Below are positions 36,007 through 44,386 of a stretch of 64,000 nt of DNA, in pieces. This DNA is from Desulfitibacter alkalitolerans DSM 16504 (GTDB taxonomy: Bacteria > Bacillota > DSM-16504 > Desulfitibacterales > Desulfitibacteraceae). How positions within the stretch are numbered: position 1 is the first letter of the stretch; each line of letters opens with the position of its first letter. The translations under genes and the position numbers were made by a program. Below the pieces are notes generated by a model that did not search any database, was not told the DNA's origin, and saw only the letters and a list, made by a program, of their open reading frames with translations. The stretch spans positions 62,001-126,000 of the forward strand of contig NZ_KK211104.1 of NCBI RefSeq assembly GCF_000620305.1. Reading direction: 5' to 3'.

Positions 36007-36753
36007 GTGCAGATAGATGCAAGTAAATGTATAGGTTGCGGCCAATGTCGCCCTTTCTGCACAATGGGCGTAATTCATTTTACACGCGGTGGGAAAGGTG
36101 CTAAGGTTCATTGTTTTATTAATGAAGATGAATGTGTAGACTGTGGGATCTGTTATCGTGCTAATGTTTGCAAGGTTGATGCTTTACACCAGGCTATCCA
36201 TGATTGGCCACGTTCAATCAGGGGAACATTTAGCAATCCCCTGGCTGAGCATAAAGAAACCAGGGTTCCTGGCCGGGGAACTGAAGAAATAAAGACTAAT
36301 GATATTACAAACCGCTACAAAAGAGGTTATGCAGGCATGGCAGCTGAAATGGGGCGCCCGGGAACAGGAGCCCGGTTAAGAGATACAGAAAAAGTTTTTA
36401 AAGCACTGGCCAGGGTAGGTGTAGATTTTGAAACCCACAACCCTTTAACAGGATTGCTGATGAATAAAAAAACTGGCGAAATGAACCCAGAGGTGCTGGA
36501 TGAAAAAGTATTATCTGCCATTATTGAGATGATTGTTCCCCTGGAGAAAGTATTACTAGTGCTGGAAACAATGGAACAAGTAGCTCAAGAAATTGATACC
36601 GTCTTTTCCATTGACTTGGTAGCAAGAGTTGACGAGGATTTATCTATACCTACACAAAAGATCATGGAGCAAAACCACAAATGGTATTCCATCAATGGCA
36701 AAACTAATGTGGGACTGGGAAGCTTAAAGGTGAAAGGAGCGATGAGTAGATGA
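36007..36753 (+). CDS. Two-cluster ferredoxin-like protein with unknown C-terminal domain
   Basis: A GTG at 36007, six bases after AAAGGAGG, gives 248 residues starting MQIDASKCIGCGQC. The first 60 residues hold two [4Fe-4S] motifs (CIGCGQCRPFC and CVDCGICYRANVC). The remaining 180 residues are not recognised: a Gly/Arg-rich linker (MGRPGTGARLRDTEKVFKAL) and a mixed alpha/beta region. It overlaps the next gene by four bases and follows the CooS-like gene by 31 bases. It is likely an electron carrier subunit of the same complex. Confidence 0.75.
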   Translation: MQIDASKCIGCGQCRPFCTMGVIHFTRGGKGAKVHCFINEDECVDCGICYRANVCKVDALHQAIHDWPRSIRGTFSNPLAEHKETRVPGRGTEEIKTNDITNRYKRGYAGMAAEMGRPGTGARLRDTEKVFKALARVGVDFETHNPLTGLLMNKKTGEMNPEVLDEKVLSAIIEMIVPLEKVLLVLETMEQVAQEIDTVFSIDLVARVDEDLSIPTQKIMEQNHKWYSINGKTNVGLGSLKVKGAMSR

Positions 36754-37391
36754 GTCACACATTACACAGAAAGGGAACAGCAGAAAATTTAAGTCAGGAC
36801 TTTATCGTATTTTCCATGACTGCTAAAGGTTTTAATGAAGTTGGTTCAAAGAATGCTTTAAAAGAATTTCTGCAAATCCTAGCCAAATACCAACCAGTAA
36901 ATATGGGAGATATGAAAACCGGCAATGAGTTCATTGTCAGTAGAGAAGAAATTATAAATAATGTACAAGATACTTCCATAGTTCATGGGGTATTTACAGA
37001 TCAGGAAACAGTCTCCCGAATATTGAAAGAACTTAAAGAAGCAGAACTGGGTGTATCGGTAATTGTCTCGGGAATTATAGAAGAAACACACCGGGCATGT
37101 CAAGCTGCAGGTATTGACAGGCACACAGTGGAGCACTCCCTGGGTATTAGAGGGAAACTTTCCAAGCTGCCAGAGGAAGAAATCCTAGAGATTACCACCA
37201 TGTGTGGTCATGGAATGGTCTCTCAACATTTAACCCGGCAGATATTGTTAGATATTAAGCAGGGCAAGCGCTCTATTGCTGAGGCCGGACAGTTACTAGC
37301 CACTCCCTGTGTTTGCGGAGTGTTTAATCCAAAGCGAGCTGAACAACTACTGGGGGAACTGGTGGAAATGTGGTGTTTTGATGAATATTGA
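36750..37391 (+). CDS. Unknown protein with conserved-looking Cys clusters, 213 residues
   Basis: Not recognised. The start overlaps the previous stop as ATGA, so it is translationally coupled. The C-terminal third has MCGHGMVSQHLTRQI and LLATPCVCGVFNPKR, two Cys/His-bearing motifs that could bind a metal or Fe-S cluster. The N-terminal part (DFIVFSMTAKGFNEVGSKNA) looks like a mixed alpha/beta fold. Position between a ferredoxin-type gene and a flavin oxidoreductase gene points to the same redox complex. Confidence 0.7.
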   Translation: MSHTLHRKGTAENLSQDFIVFSMTAKGFNEVGSKNALKEFLQILAKYQPVNMGDMKTGNEFIVSREEIINNVQDTSIVHGVFTDQETVSRILKELKEAELGVSVIVSGIIEETHRACQAAGIDRHTVEHSLGIRGKLSKLPEEEILEITTMCGHGMVSQHLTRQILLDIKQGKRSIAEAGQLLATPCVCGVFNPKRAEQLLGELVEMWCFDEY

Positions 37392-37409
37392 GTTGCGAGG
37401 TGAAGCTAT

Positions 37410-38624
37410 ATGTCCTACGTGATTGTGGGCAATGGACCTGCAGGTGTTAATGCCATGGAACGCATCCGTCAAATAAACCCGAAAGAAAAAATTATCCTGG
37501 TAGCTTCGGAAGCCAATCCTCCATATAGTCGGATTATGACTCCTGAATATATGGTGAATGAGATTTTAGAAGAAGATATCTACATTAGAAGCAAATCCTT
37601 TTATAAGGATTATGGAATAGAGACCAGACTAGGACATAAAGTAGAACAAGTAATACCTAAAGCAAACCAGGTAGTATTAGATGACGGAGAGACAATTAGC
37701 TATAAAAAACTCTTAATTGCCACAGGGTCCAGACCTTGTTTCCCAAATGGTTTTAATATGGAAATAAATGGAGTATTTAGTCTCTGGAATAAAGAAGATG
37801 CAGAAAATATCAAGCAATATTTACCCTCAACCAGACAGGCAGTAATTATTGGTACCGGTTTAGTTGGTCTCCAGGCAGCCAGGGCATTAACTTCCTATGG
37901 GATAAAGGTAAAAATGGTGGAACTAGCCGATAGACTTATGCCTGCCCAGTTAGATAGTACTGCCAGTAAATTACTAAAAAAAGCCATGGAAACCAGGGGA
38001 ATAGAAGTTTTTTTATCAACCTGTGCAAAAAATCTTATTACTGAAAACAACCAGGTTAAGGGGATAAAAACTGACAATGCTGTTTTAGAAGCTGACCTGG
38101 TGCTGGTAACCATTGGAGTAAAGCCTAACCTGGAGTTGATTTTAGGAACAGAAGTAGCCATAAGACACGGCATTGTGGTTAATAAACGGTTGGAAACCAA
38201 TGTTTCCAATATTTATGCAGCGGGAGACGTGGCAGAAACCAACTGCCTCCTAACAAACAATCAAATGGTAAGAGCCCTGTGGCTTAATGCAGTACAACAG
38301 GGGAAAGCAGCTGGGGCCAATATGGCGGGCTTAACAGAAAACTATCCCGGCAGCTACAATATGAATTCTATTCAGCTCTTTGGAGTACCTATCATTACCT
38401 GTGGTTTAACTTTTGCTTGCCCTGGGATAGAGGAAATTTACCTGAAGTTACCTTCATTGGGTAGTTATCAGAAGCTGCTGGTTAAAGAAAATCGGTTAGT
38501 TGGATTTTTGCTAATGGGAGAAATACAGTTAGCTGGAATATTGTACCATAAATTGGGTCGACCTTTTGATTCGGGATTCTGGAGAAAGCTACAAATCATG
38601 GAAGCTGATGAAATAGCTGTGTAA
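37410..38624 (+). CDS. FAD/NAD(P)-dependent oxidoreductase (NirB/FNOR-like)
   Basis: The 404-residue flavoprotein has an FAD Rossmann motif (VIVGNGPAGVNAMERI), an NAD(P) Rossmann motif (VIIGTGLVGLQAARAL) and the second FAD motif NIYAAGDVAE. It belongs with the pyridine-nucleotide oxidoreductases near CooS in some carboxydotrophs and with the N-terminal part of NirB. It probably passes electrons between NAD(P)H and the upstream ferredoxins. GAGGTG precedes the start; the gap to the previous gene is 18 bases. Confidence 0.87.
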   Translation: MSYVIVGNGPAGVNAMERIRQINPKEKIILVASEANPPYSRIMTPEYMVNEILEEDIYIRSKSFYKDYGIETRLGHKVEQVIPKANQVVLDDGETISYKKLLIATGSRPCFPNGFNMEINGVFSLWNKEDAENIKQYLPSTRQAVIIGTGLVGLQAARALTSYGIKVKMVELADRLMPAQLDSTASKLLKKAMETRGIEVFLSTCAKNLITENNQVKGIKTDNAVLEADLVLVTIGVKPNLELILGTEVAIRHGIVVNKRLETNVSNIYAAGDVAETNCLLTNNQMVRALWLNAVQQGKAAGANMAGLTENYPGSYNMNSIQLFGVPIITCGLTFACPGIEEIYLKLPSLGSYQKLLVKENRLVGFLLMGEIQLAGILYHKLGRPFDSGFWRKLQIMEADEIAV

Positions 38625-38687
38625 AATGGTTAGTTTAATAACACTTCACTTTTAACAAAGATTAAAAGATTAAGGGGGTTATATATT

Positions 38688-39698
38688 ATGTTTAAGAATA
38701 AATATTTGGCAATTTTATTGGTTGTGGTATTAGGAATTGTCTTGTTGGTTGGTGGCGGATGTGGCGGCAACAATCAGCCTGGAGCAGACGGCGGCAAAGA
38801 AGTTGATGATAAATATCCAGAAAGAGCTATAGAAGTTATTGTTGGTTGGGGTGCTGGTGGCGGTACAGATGTTTTTGCCCGCTCGATCACCAAAGCTGCT
38901 TCAGAGATTTTAGGGCAGGCAATGCCAGTAAAAAATATGCCTGGTTCCTCAGAAGCAATTGCTGGTGATTTCATCATCCAACAGCCTGCTGATGGTTACA
39001 CCATTTGGGCTATGGGAGTTAATACTGCAGTAAATATGGCTTTAAATAGAACACCTCATAATCTAAACAGCTATATACCAATTGCTAGAATTCAGCACGA
39101 CACTGCCATGATCCAGGTTACTAAAGAGTCACCATTTAAAACAATAGATCAACTAGTAGAATATGCTAAAAATAACCCTGGTGAAATACGAATTGGTGGC
39201 ACTGGAGCCGGAAGTTTTGATGACGTTGTGGTGGCCCTTTGGGCAGAAGCTGCAGGATTGGACTTGATTTATGTACCTTATGAAGGTGCTGGTGGAATGC
39301 ATTCTGCCCTCCTTGGTGGTCATATAGATGTAATGTTTGAAGAAATTGGACCTGTTTCTGGTCTGGTAGAAGAAGGCTCCTTAATCCCTCTAATGGCTTT
39401 TACTGAGGAGAGGAGTACCCGACTTCCAGATATACCTACTTCAGTAGAACTAGGGTGGGATATTACCCTGGGAAACTGGAGAGGAATTATGGTTAAAGCG
39501 GGAACACCCGATTATATTGTCGAAAAGCTACAAGATGCCTTTGCTAAAGCCAAGGACAATGAGGAGTATTTACAATATGAAGCAGATTCCTATTTAAATC
39601 TACGACCAGGATATTTAAATAGCAAGGATTTCAGGGAATTCATTGAAAAGGAAATTGAAATTTTTAGTGAAGCCTTAAAAAAATTAGGTCATATTTAA
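38688..39698 (+). CDS. tctC: TctC/Bug-family tripartite tricarboxylate transporter binding protein
   Basis: The 336-residue lipoprotein has a signal peptide ending GGGC (Cys25) and the Bug fold: YPERAIEVIVGWGAGGGTDVFAR, later GTGAGSFDDVVVALWAEAAG and YVPYEGAGGMHSALLGGHID. Bug proteins bind carboxylates such as citrate, tartrate, nicotinate or terephthalate. It precedes tctB and tctA. A strong hairpin after it may let it be made in excess over the membrane parts. The ligand is unknown, but the nearby CitA-type sensor suggests a di- or tricarboxylate. Confidence 0.92.
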   Translation: MFKNKYLAILLVVVLGIVLLVGGGCGGNNQPGADGGKEVDDKYPERAIEVIVGWGAGGGTDVFARSITKAASEILGQAMPVKNMPGSSEAIAGDFIIQQPADGYTIWAMGVNTAVNMALNRTPHNLNSYIPIARIQHDTAMIQVTKESPFKTIDQLVEYAKNNPGEIRIGGTGAGSFDDVVVALWAEAAGLDLIYVPYEGAGGMHSALLGGHIDVMFEEIGPVSGLVEEGSLIPLMAFTEERSTRLPDIPTSVELGWDITLGNWRGIMVKAGTPDYIVEKLQDAFAKAKDNEEYLQYEADSYLNLRPGYLNSKDFREFIEKEIEIFSEALKKLGHI

Positions 39699-39720
39699 AA
39701 AATGGTACCCATTACTTAAC

Positions 39721-39743
39721 TTTTGGGGGCTTAGCCCCCAAAA
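39721..39743 (+). terminator. Strong hairpin between tctC and tctB (attenuator or mRNA stabiliser)
   Basis: TTTTGGGGGC and GCCCCCAAAA pair perfectly over 10 bases with a TTA loop. The following T-run is broken, so partial read-through into tctB is likely. Confidence 0.75.
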
Positions 39744-39788
39744 ATTCTTTATTGGTTTTGCGATAAAGCCTTGATGGGGGGTGATTTT

Positions 39789-40265
39789 TTGCTGGCTGAA
39801 CTGATTATTGCCCTGGTTATCCTATTTTCTTCGGGATTTTTATTGTTTGAAACTGCCAAATTTCCTGCTACAAGGATAGCTTCTATTGGACCAGAGTACT
39901 GGCCCCAAATAATCTTAACTGGTATGGTTATTCTATCTTTTCTGCTTATTATTAAAATTTTGCGCAGCTTTAAAGAATGTAAGCAGGATAACAAGGTAAA
40001 TTTACCAAATAGTCATAATTTTTGGATTGCTGTTGCTGCAGTCTTCTTATATACCAAATTCTTACCGATTTTGGGATTCCCAGTTACTTCTTTATTGTTT
40101 ATTGTCACAATGCTATGGGTCCTTAAAATAAGGCGATGGCAATGGTTGTCTTTTTATTCTTTAAGCTTAACATTAGGCTTGATCATGCTTTTCCCAAAGT
40201 TAATGTCAGTACCTTTGCCCAGGGGTACAGGAATATTTCGAACAATAACTTTATTTTTTTATTAG
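39789..40265 (+). CDS. tctB: TctB small membrane subunit of tripartite tricarboxylate transporter
   Basis: The 158-residue protein has four hydrophobic segments (LIIALVILFSSGFLLF, ILTGMVILSFLLIIKIL, FWIAVAAVFLYTKFL and LSLTLGLIMLFPKL), as in TctB. A TTG at 39789 behind GGGGGGTGAT is chosen; a TTG-ATG pair 15-18 bases earlier is an alternative. It is placed canonically between tctC and tctA. Confidence 0.85.
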   Translation: MLAELIIALVILFSSGFLLFETAKFPATRIASIGPEYWPQIILTGMVILSFLLIIKILRSFKECKQDNKVNLPNSHNFWIAVAAVFLYTKFLPILGFPVTSLLFIVTMLWVLKIRRWQWLSFYSLSLTLGLIMLFPKLMSVPLPRGTGIFRTITLFFY

Positions 40266-40291
40266 AACCGTAGGGAAAGGAGGTAAGCTAA

Positions 40292-41785
40292 TTGAGCAAC
40301 TTTTTGGCAGGACTAGTAAATATAATGGAGCCTTTGAATCTTTTTATTCTTGCTTCCGGAGTGTTCTTAGGTCTTTTAAGTGGTGCCACCCCGGGAGTAA
40401 GTGGATTGATGGCAGTAGTTTTACTAATACCCTTGACCTATGGAATGGAAGCTGACACAGCCTTCTTGCTGCTTTCAGCTGTTTATGCTGCTTCAGTATT
40501 CTCCGGATCCATTAGTGCTATTCTATTCAGAACACCGGGTGCTCCAGAGGCAGTAGCTACTACCTTGGATGGATATGAATTAACCAAACAGGGCCGTGCA
40601 TCAGAAGCCCTGGGAATATCTGTTTTTAGCTCAGCCACTGGGGGATTAATTGGCAGCCTTATATTAATGTTTGTAGCACCTCAATTAGCCAAGTTTGCCT
40701 TAAAGTTTGGGCCTGTGGAATATTTTGCCCTTGCAATGGTGGGCCTAAGTGTGATAACGGTGCTAGGAGCAAATAACCTGCTGAAAGCACTGCTGGCAGG
40801 CCTTTTTGGCCTATTTTTGGCTACCATAGGAATAGATGCCATGACTGGTGTACCCCGGTTCACCTTTGGGGTAGGCGGATTAATGAGTGGAATTGACTTT
40901 ATCCCCGTGTTAATCGGCTTGTTTGCCATTTCCGAGGTATTGCGTAGATTTATGGAAGACTTTACAGTAAAGCAGCAGGTAGGAAAAATTACTTCAACCT
41001 TACCTGGATTGTCCACCATTAAAAGACTATGGATGACTATTGGCAGGTCCTCTTTACTAGGCACAATAATTGGTATCCTGCCTGGTATTGGCGCAACCAC
41101 TGCTTCAATGGTCAGCTACAGTGAAGCTGTTCGCTGGGCAAAAGATAAGGATAAATTTGGAAAAGGGGCAGAAGAAGGAATAGCCGCACCGGAATCAGCT
41201 AATAATGCAGCTGCAAACGGAGCCATGGTACCTTTGTTGGCACTAGGCATTCCCGGCAGTGCCACCACCGCAGTATTATTGGGAGCATTTATCCTTCATG
41301 GCATCAGGCCAGGTCCACTGCTTTTTACCGAGCAGCCGGTGCTGGTAATGACCTTGTTTATCGGCTTATTCTTATCTAACTTTTTAATATTAGCAATGGC
41401 CAAACCATTTATCAAAATGTTTGCCAATATTATTCGCATTCCCTACAGCATCTTAGGTACTCTGATCCTAATGTTATGTATTATTGGCTCTTATGCTTTA
41501 AGAAACAATATGCTGGATGTATGGTTAACTCTAATCTTTGGTTTGGTGGGATACGTAATGGAAAAATATAAGTATCCCCTAGCCCCTGTTATCCTGGGAT
41601 TAGTTTTAGGGGGTATGGCCGAGCAAGAACTGCGACGGGCTCTTATTATTTCAAAGGGAAGCTGGAGCATATTCTTGGAAAGCAATATAGCTGTGGGTCT
41701 TTTGATTTTCGGTGCTGTAATGATGTTCTGGCCGCTAATTTTAAAAGTAGTTAATCTGGTGAAAAAGAAAAGCGCTGCAGCTTAA
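40292..41785 (+). CDS. tctA: TctA large membrane subunit of tripartite tricarboxylate transporter
   Basis: The 497-residue protein has about 12 membrane segments and the conserved TctA motifs GATPGVSGLMAVVLLIPLTY, ILFRTPGAPEAVATTLDGYE and LGIPGSATTAVLLGAFILHG. A TTG start follows AAAGGAGG. Together with TctB and the TctC lipoprotein it forms a secondary transporter driven by an ion gradient. Confidence 0.95.
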   Translation: MSNFLAGLVNIMEPLNLFILASGVFLGLLSGATPGVSGLMAVVLLIPLTYGMEADTAFLLLSAVYAASVFSGSISAILFRTPGAPEAVATTLDGYELTKQGRASEALGISVFSSATGGLIGSLILMFVAPQLAKFALKFGPVEYFALAMVGLSVITVLGANNLLKALLAGLFGLFLATIGIDAMTGVPRFTFGVGGLMSGIDFIPVLIGLFAISEVLRRFMEDFTVKQQVGKITSTLPGLSTIKRLWMTIGRSSLLGTIIGILPGIGATTASMVSYSEAVRWAKDKDKFGKGAEEGIAAPESANNAAANGAMVPLLALGIPGSATTAVLLGAFILHGIRPGPLLFTEQPVLVMTLFIGLFLSNFLILAMAKPFIKMFANIIRIPYSILGTLILMLCIIGSYALRNNMLDVWLTLIFGLVGYVMEKYKYPLAPVILGLVLGGMAEQELRRALIISKGSWSIFLESNIAVGLLIFGAVMMFWPLILKVVNLVKKKSAAA

Positions 41786-41830
41786 TAATTTGAAAAAAGA
41801 AGATTAATTAAAATCAAGGAGGACTGGAAC

Positions 41831-42817
41831 ATGCTCTTTAAGACAAAAGCCGCACTATTATATGAACCATATAATATCTATTTAGTGGAAAGAGAACTAG
41901 AATGTGGTGATGATGAGGTAATTGTAAAAAATCACCTGATAGGAATTTGCGGCTCTGATAAGACTTTTTACCGGGGGCAGCTGCCTCCTAAAACCTCAGA
42001 GTTTCGCCAGGAACCTAAATTACCCTTTTATTTGGGACATGAAAGTGGTGGTACTGTCGTAGAGGTGGGCTCAAAGGTAAGAGATTATAAAACAGGTGAT
42101 AAGGTAATAGCCTTTGGCTGGAATAACAACCTGGCTGAATACTTTAAAGCCAAGGACTGGGAGTTACAGCCTGTTCCCGAGGGGATGGATATGGACCTGG
42201 CTAGTCTGGGTGAAGCAATTGGATGTGCCATGTATTCAGGAATGAATTCAGGAGTTCAATTGGGAGACACGGTGGTAGTTATGGGCGGAGGTTTTGCTGG
42301 TCAAATTATCGCTCAATGTGCCAGACAAAAGGGTGCAGCCCAGGTTATAGTAGTAGATGTCCTTGAAGGAAAGTTGAATCTAGCTAAAAAGTTGGGAGCG
42401 GATATAACTATCAACGCCGCTAACGAGGATCCTGTGGGAATAGTCAAGTATCTAACTAAAGGAGTGGGTGCTGATGTGGTTGTAGAGGCTGCTGGTTCAG
42501 AACAGTCAATTAATCAATGCACTGAAATGATTAAACACAATGGTAAATTTGTCTGGTACAGCTGGATTACTACTCCTGTTACTTTAAATATTAGCCGCTG
42601 GCATGATGATGGATTAGAGTTTATCAATACCTGCCTGGTACACCATACCTATAGAGAAAGATATGTATGGACTCCTAACGTTCTACGTCCTGTAGTTCAA
42701 GGATTGATTGATGTGAGGTCCTTAATTACTAATGAGTTTAAACTAGACCAAATTAAAGAAGCCTTTGAACTGGTTGATAAGAATGATGCTGCTATTAAAG
42801 TTGTTTTACGACCTTAA
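41831..42817 (+). CDS. Zinc-type medium-chain alcohol/polyol dehydrogenase
   Basis: The 328-residue MDR enzyme has the catalytic zinc ligands (ICGSDK and GHESGG), an NAD(P) Rossmann fold (VVVMGGGFAGQIIAQCA) and GADVVVEAAGSEQSI. The four-Cys structural zinc lobe is missing: the place where it sits reads AFGWNNNLAEYF. Short MDR enzymes of this kind act on polyols or hydroxy acids. It closes the plus-strand cluster, 45 bases after tctA, and has a good AAGGAGG site. It may act on the imported substrate. Confidence 0.87.
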   Translation: MLFKTKAALLYEPYNIYLVERELECGDDEVIVKNHLIGICGSDKTFYRGQLPPKTSEFRQEPKLPFYLGHESGGTVVEVGSKVRDYKTGDKVIAFGWNNNLAEYFKAKDWELQPVPEGMDMDLASLGEAIGCAMYSGMNSGVQLGDTVVVMGGGFAGQIIAQCARQKGAAQVIVVDVLEGKLNLAKKLGADITINAANEDPVGIVKYLTKGVGADVVVEAAGSEQSINQCTEMIKHNGKFVWYSWITTPVTLNISRWHDDGLEFINTCLVHHTYRERYVWTPNVLRPVVQGLIDVRSLITNEFKLDQIKEAFELVDKNDAAIKVVLRP

Positions 42818-42831
42818 TCAAGTTCCCTAAT

Positions 42832-42871
42832 GTCCTAACCCTGCTAAGGATATACTTAGTAGGGTTAGGAC
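42832..42871. other. Long hairpin between convergent dehydrogenase and mttB genes
   Basis: GTCCTAACCCTGCTAAG pairs with CTTAGTAGGGTTAGGAC (one G-T). The loop is GATATA-like. Neither side has a proper T-run after the stem, so termination may depend on Rho or the hairpin may protect the 3' ends. Confidence 0.65.
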
Positions 42872-42887
42872 AAAAAACTATTACTTG

Positions 42888-44330
42888 TTAAACTTCCTCC
42901 CCCTTTATCTCAGGAAACTCCTCACGAATTCTAACCTTTAACCCAGGAGAAACAGGAGCAGGCTTGTGAACTGCCAGGATATCTCTCACCATACCATGGG
43001 CACGGTCTTTTGTCTCAGGGCAGCCAGCCTCTTCCCAGGCTATCCTTGTTCTTCTATCAGAAACCCTGGGGAAGAAAAACTCCTTACGTACATATTTAAC
43101 TGTATGGGGGTCTGCCAGGAAATGTCCTGCCGGACCTACTTCCTTTATTCTAGCTACTGCCAGGGTATCTTCATTTACTTCGATACCCTGCATAACCCTG
43201 AAGATGTTGCCTATGATCTCATTGTCTGTAACCATCTTTTCATAGGAGAATACCTGGCACATTTCCAGTAAGCCCACTGCATCATGGATATAGTTGCACC
43301 CTGCTAGAGCTACTGTCATGGCTGTTAAGGCACTTTCATACCCTGCCTGGGAGTCGTTTGTTTTTGAGTCTGACATGCCTGCTGTTCCATACATGGGCAG
43401 CTCATAGTACTGGGCCATTTGTGCTAGCCCTGCATTTACCATGGCTGATTCTATACATCCTGCTACGTAAAAGCCCTGGCTCATGTCCATGATGCTTGAG
43501 GTTGAGCCAAATAATACCGGTGTGCCTGGATTGACTAATTGGGCTAGTACTATCCCTGCCAGGGATTCTGCATTGTTTATGGCAATTGTTCCTGCTAATG
43601 TTACAGGTGAGGTTGCTCCATTTAAGGGTTCTGATGGTATTGCCAGGGGTAATCCTTTGCCTGCCACTTCTATTAAAAAGTCAGTGTATAATCCGTCCAT
43701 TACTAAAGGGCTTACCATTAGTGTAATAAAAGATACAAAGGGGCGTTCTCTTAGCTTTTGGGAGCTGCCTGCTATTGTTTCGGCTATTTTTATGGCATTT
43801 TTTAGTCCTTCCATGGTATACATGCCGCCCATGACATGCTTTGTGGTATTAGTAAGGGCCCAGTAAAAGCGGTTAACATCTGCAGCTTCGTCTGGTACGT
43901 CTGTAGGGTAGGTGTTAATAACATAGAAGGATACATTATCTAGATAGTCCACCATACGGGCAATGTCTCTCACATCATGGGTGTTGGTTTTGCGCTTTTT
44001 GCCCTTATCTAAATCCAGGGCATAGAGCACTGTGCCTCCTGTTCCAAGGTGGGTACGGTTTTTTTCCAGGTGGAGGTCATTTTTTTCTTCCTGTCCATAA
44101 AGTATGACTTTAGATGGTGCTGATTTAATGGCGGCTTCTAACATGGAGGCTGAAATTTTTACTATTTCTCCTTCTACTGCAGCTCCACCTTGTGCAAATA
44201 TTTCTCGTGCTTTTTCACTTTTTACTTTTATTCCTACTTCTTCCAGGATTTCTATTGTTGCTTCATGTACTTGTGCTATTTGCTTTTGGTTTAATAAACT
44301 CAGCTGTCCTCCCTTAAGTGCTGGAAACAT
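42888..44330 (-). CDS. MttB-family methyltransferase, non-pyrrolysine
   Basis: The 480-residue TIM-barrel protein belongs to the trimethylamine:corrinoid methyltransferase (MttB) superfamily. Landmarks are EATIEILEEVGIKVKSEKAR, HLGTGGTVLYALD, NTTKHVMGGMY and the segment AGMSDSKTNDSQAGYE, where true MttB has pyrrolysine but this one has an ordinary residue. Characterised non-Pyl members demethylate glycine betaine, proline betaine, carnitine or butyrobetaine. It lies 56 bases after a paralogue and no separate sigma-54 box was seen, so the two are probably co-transcribed. Confidence 0.92.
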   Translation of the reverse strand: MFPALKGGQLSLLNQKQIAQVHEATIEILEEVGIKVKSEKAREIFAQGGAAVEGEIVKISASMLEAAIKSAPSKVILYGQEEKNDLHLEKNRTHLGTGGTVLYALDLDKGKKRKTNTHDVRDIARMVDYLDNVSFYVINTYPTDVPDEAADVNRFYWALTNTTKHVMGGMYTMEGLKNAIKIAETIAGSSQKLRERPFVSFITLMVSPLVMDGLYTDFLIEVAGKGLPLAIPSEPLNGATSPVTLAGTIAINNAESLAGIVLAQLVNPGTPVLFGSTSSIMDMSQGFYVAGCIESAMVNAGLAQMAQYYELPMYGTAGMSDSKTNDSQAGYESALTAMTVALAGCNYIHDAVGLLEMCQVFSYEKMVTDNEIIGNIFRVMQGIEVNEDTLAVARIKEVGPAGHFLADPHTVKYVRKEFFFPRVSDRRTRIAWEEAGCPETKDRAHGMVRDILAVHKPAPVSPGLKVRIREEFPEIKGEEV

Positions 44331-44386
44331 TTTAATTCCTCCAATCTATATGTTTGTTAAAATGCGTTTAAGCCTTAACACCATAT

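Noticed and set aside
42832-42871. Classical Rho-independent terminator between the dehydrogenase and mttB genes
   Set aside because: The stem is excellent, but neither strand has a T-run after it, so it is listed only as a hairpin.
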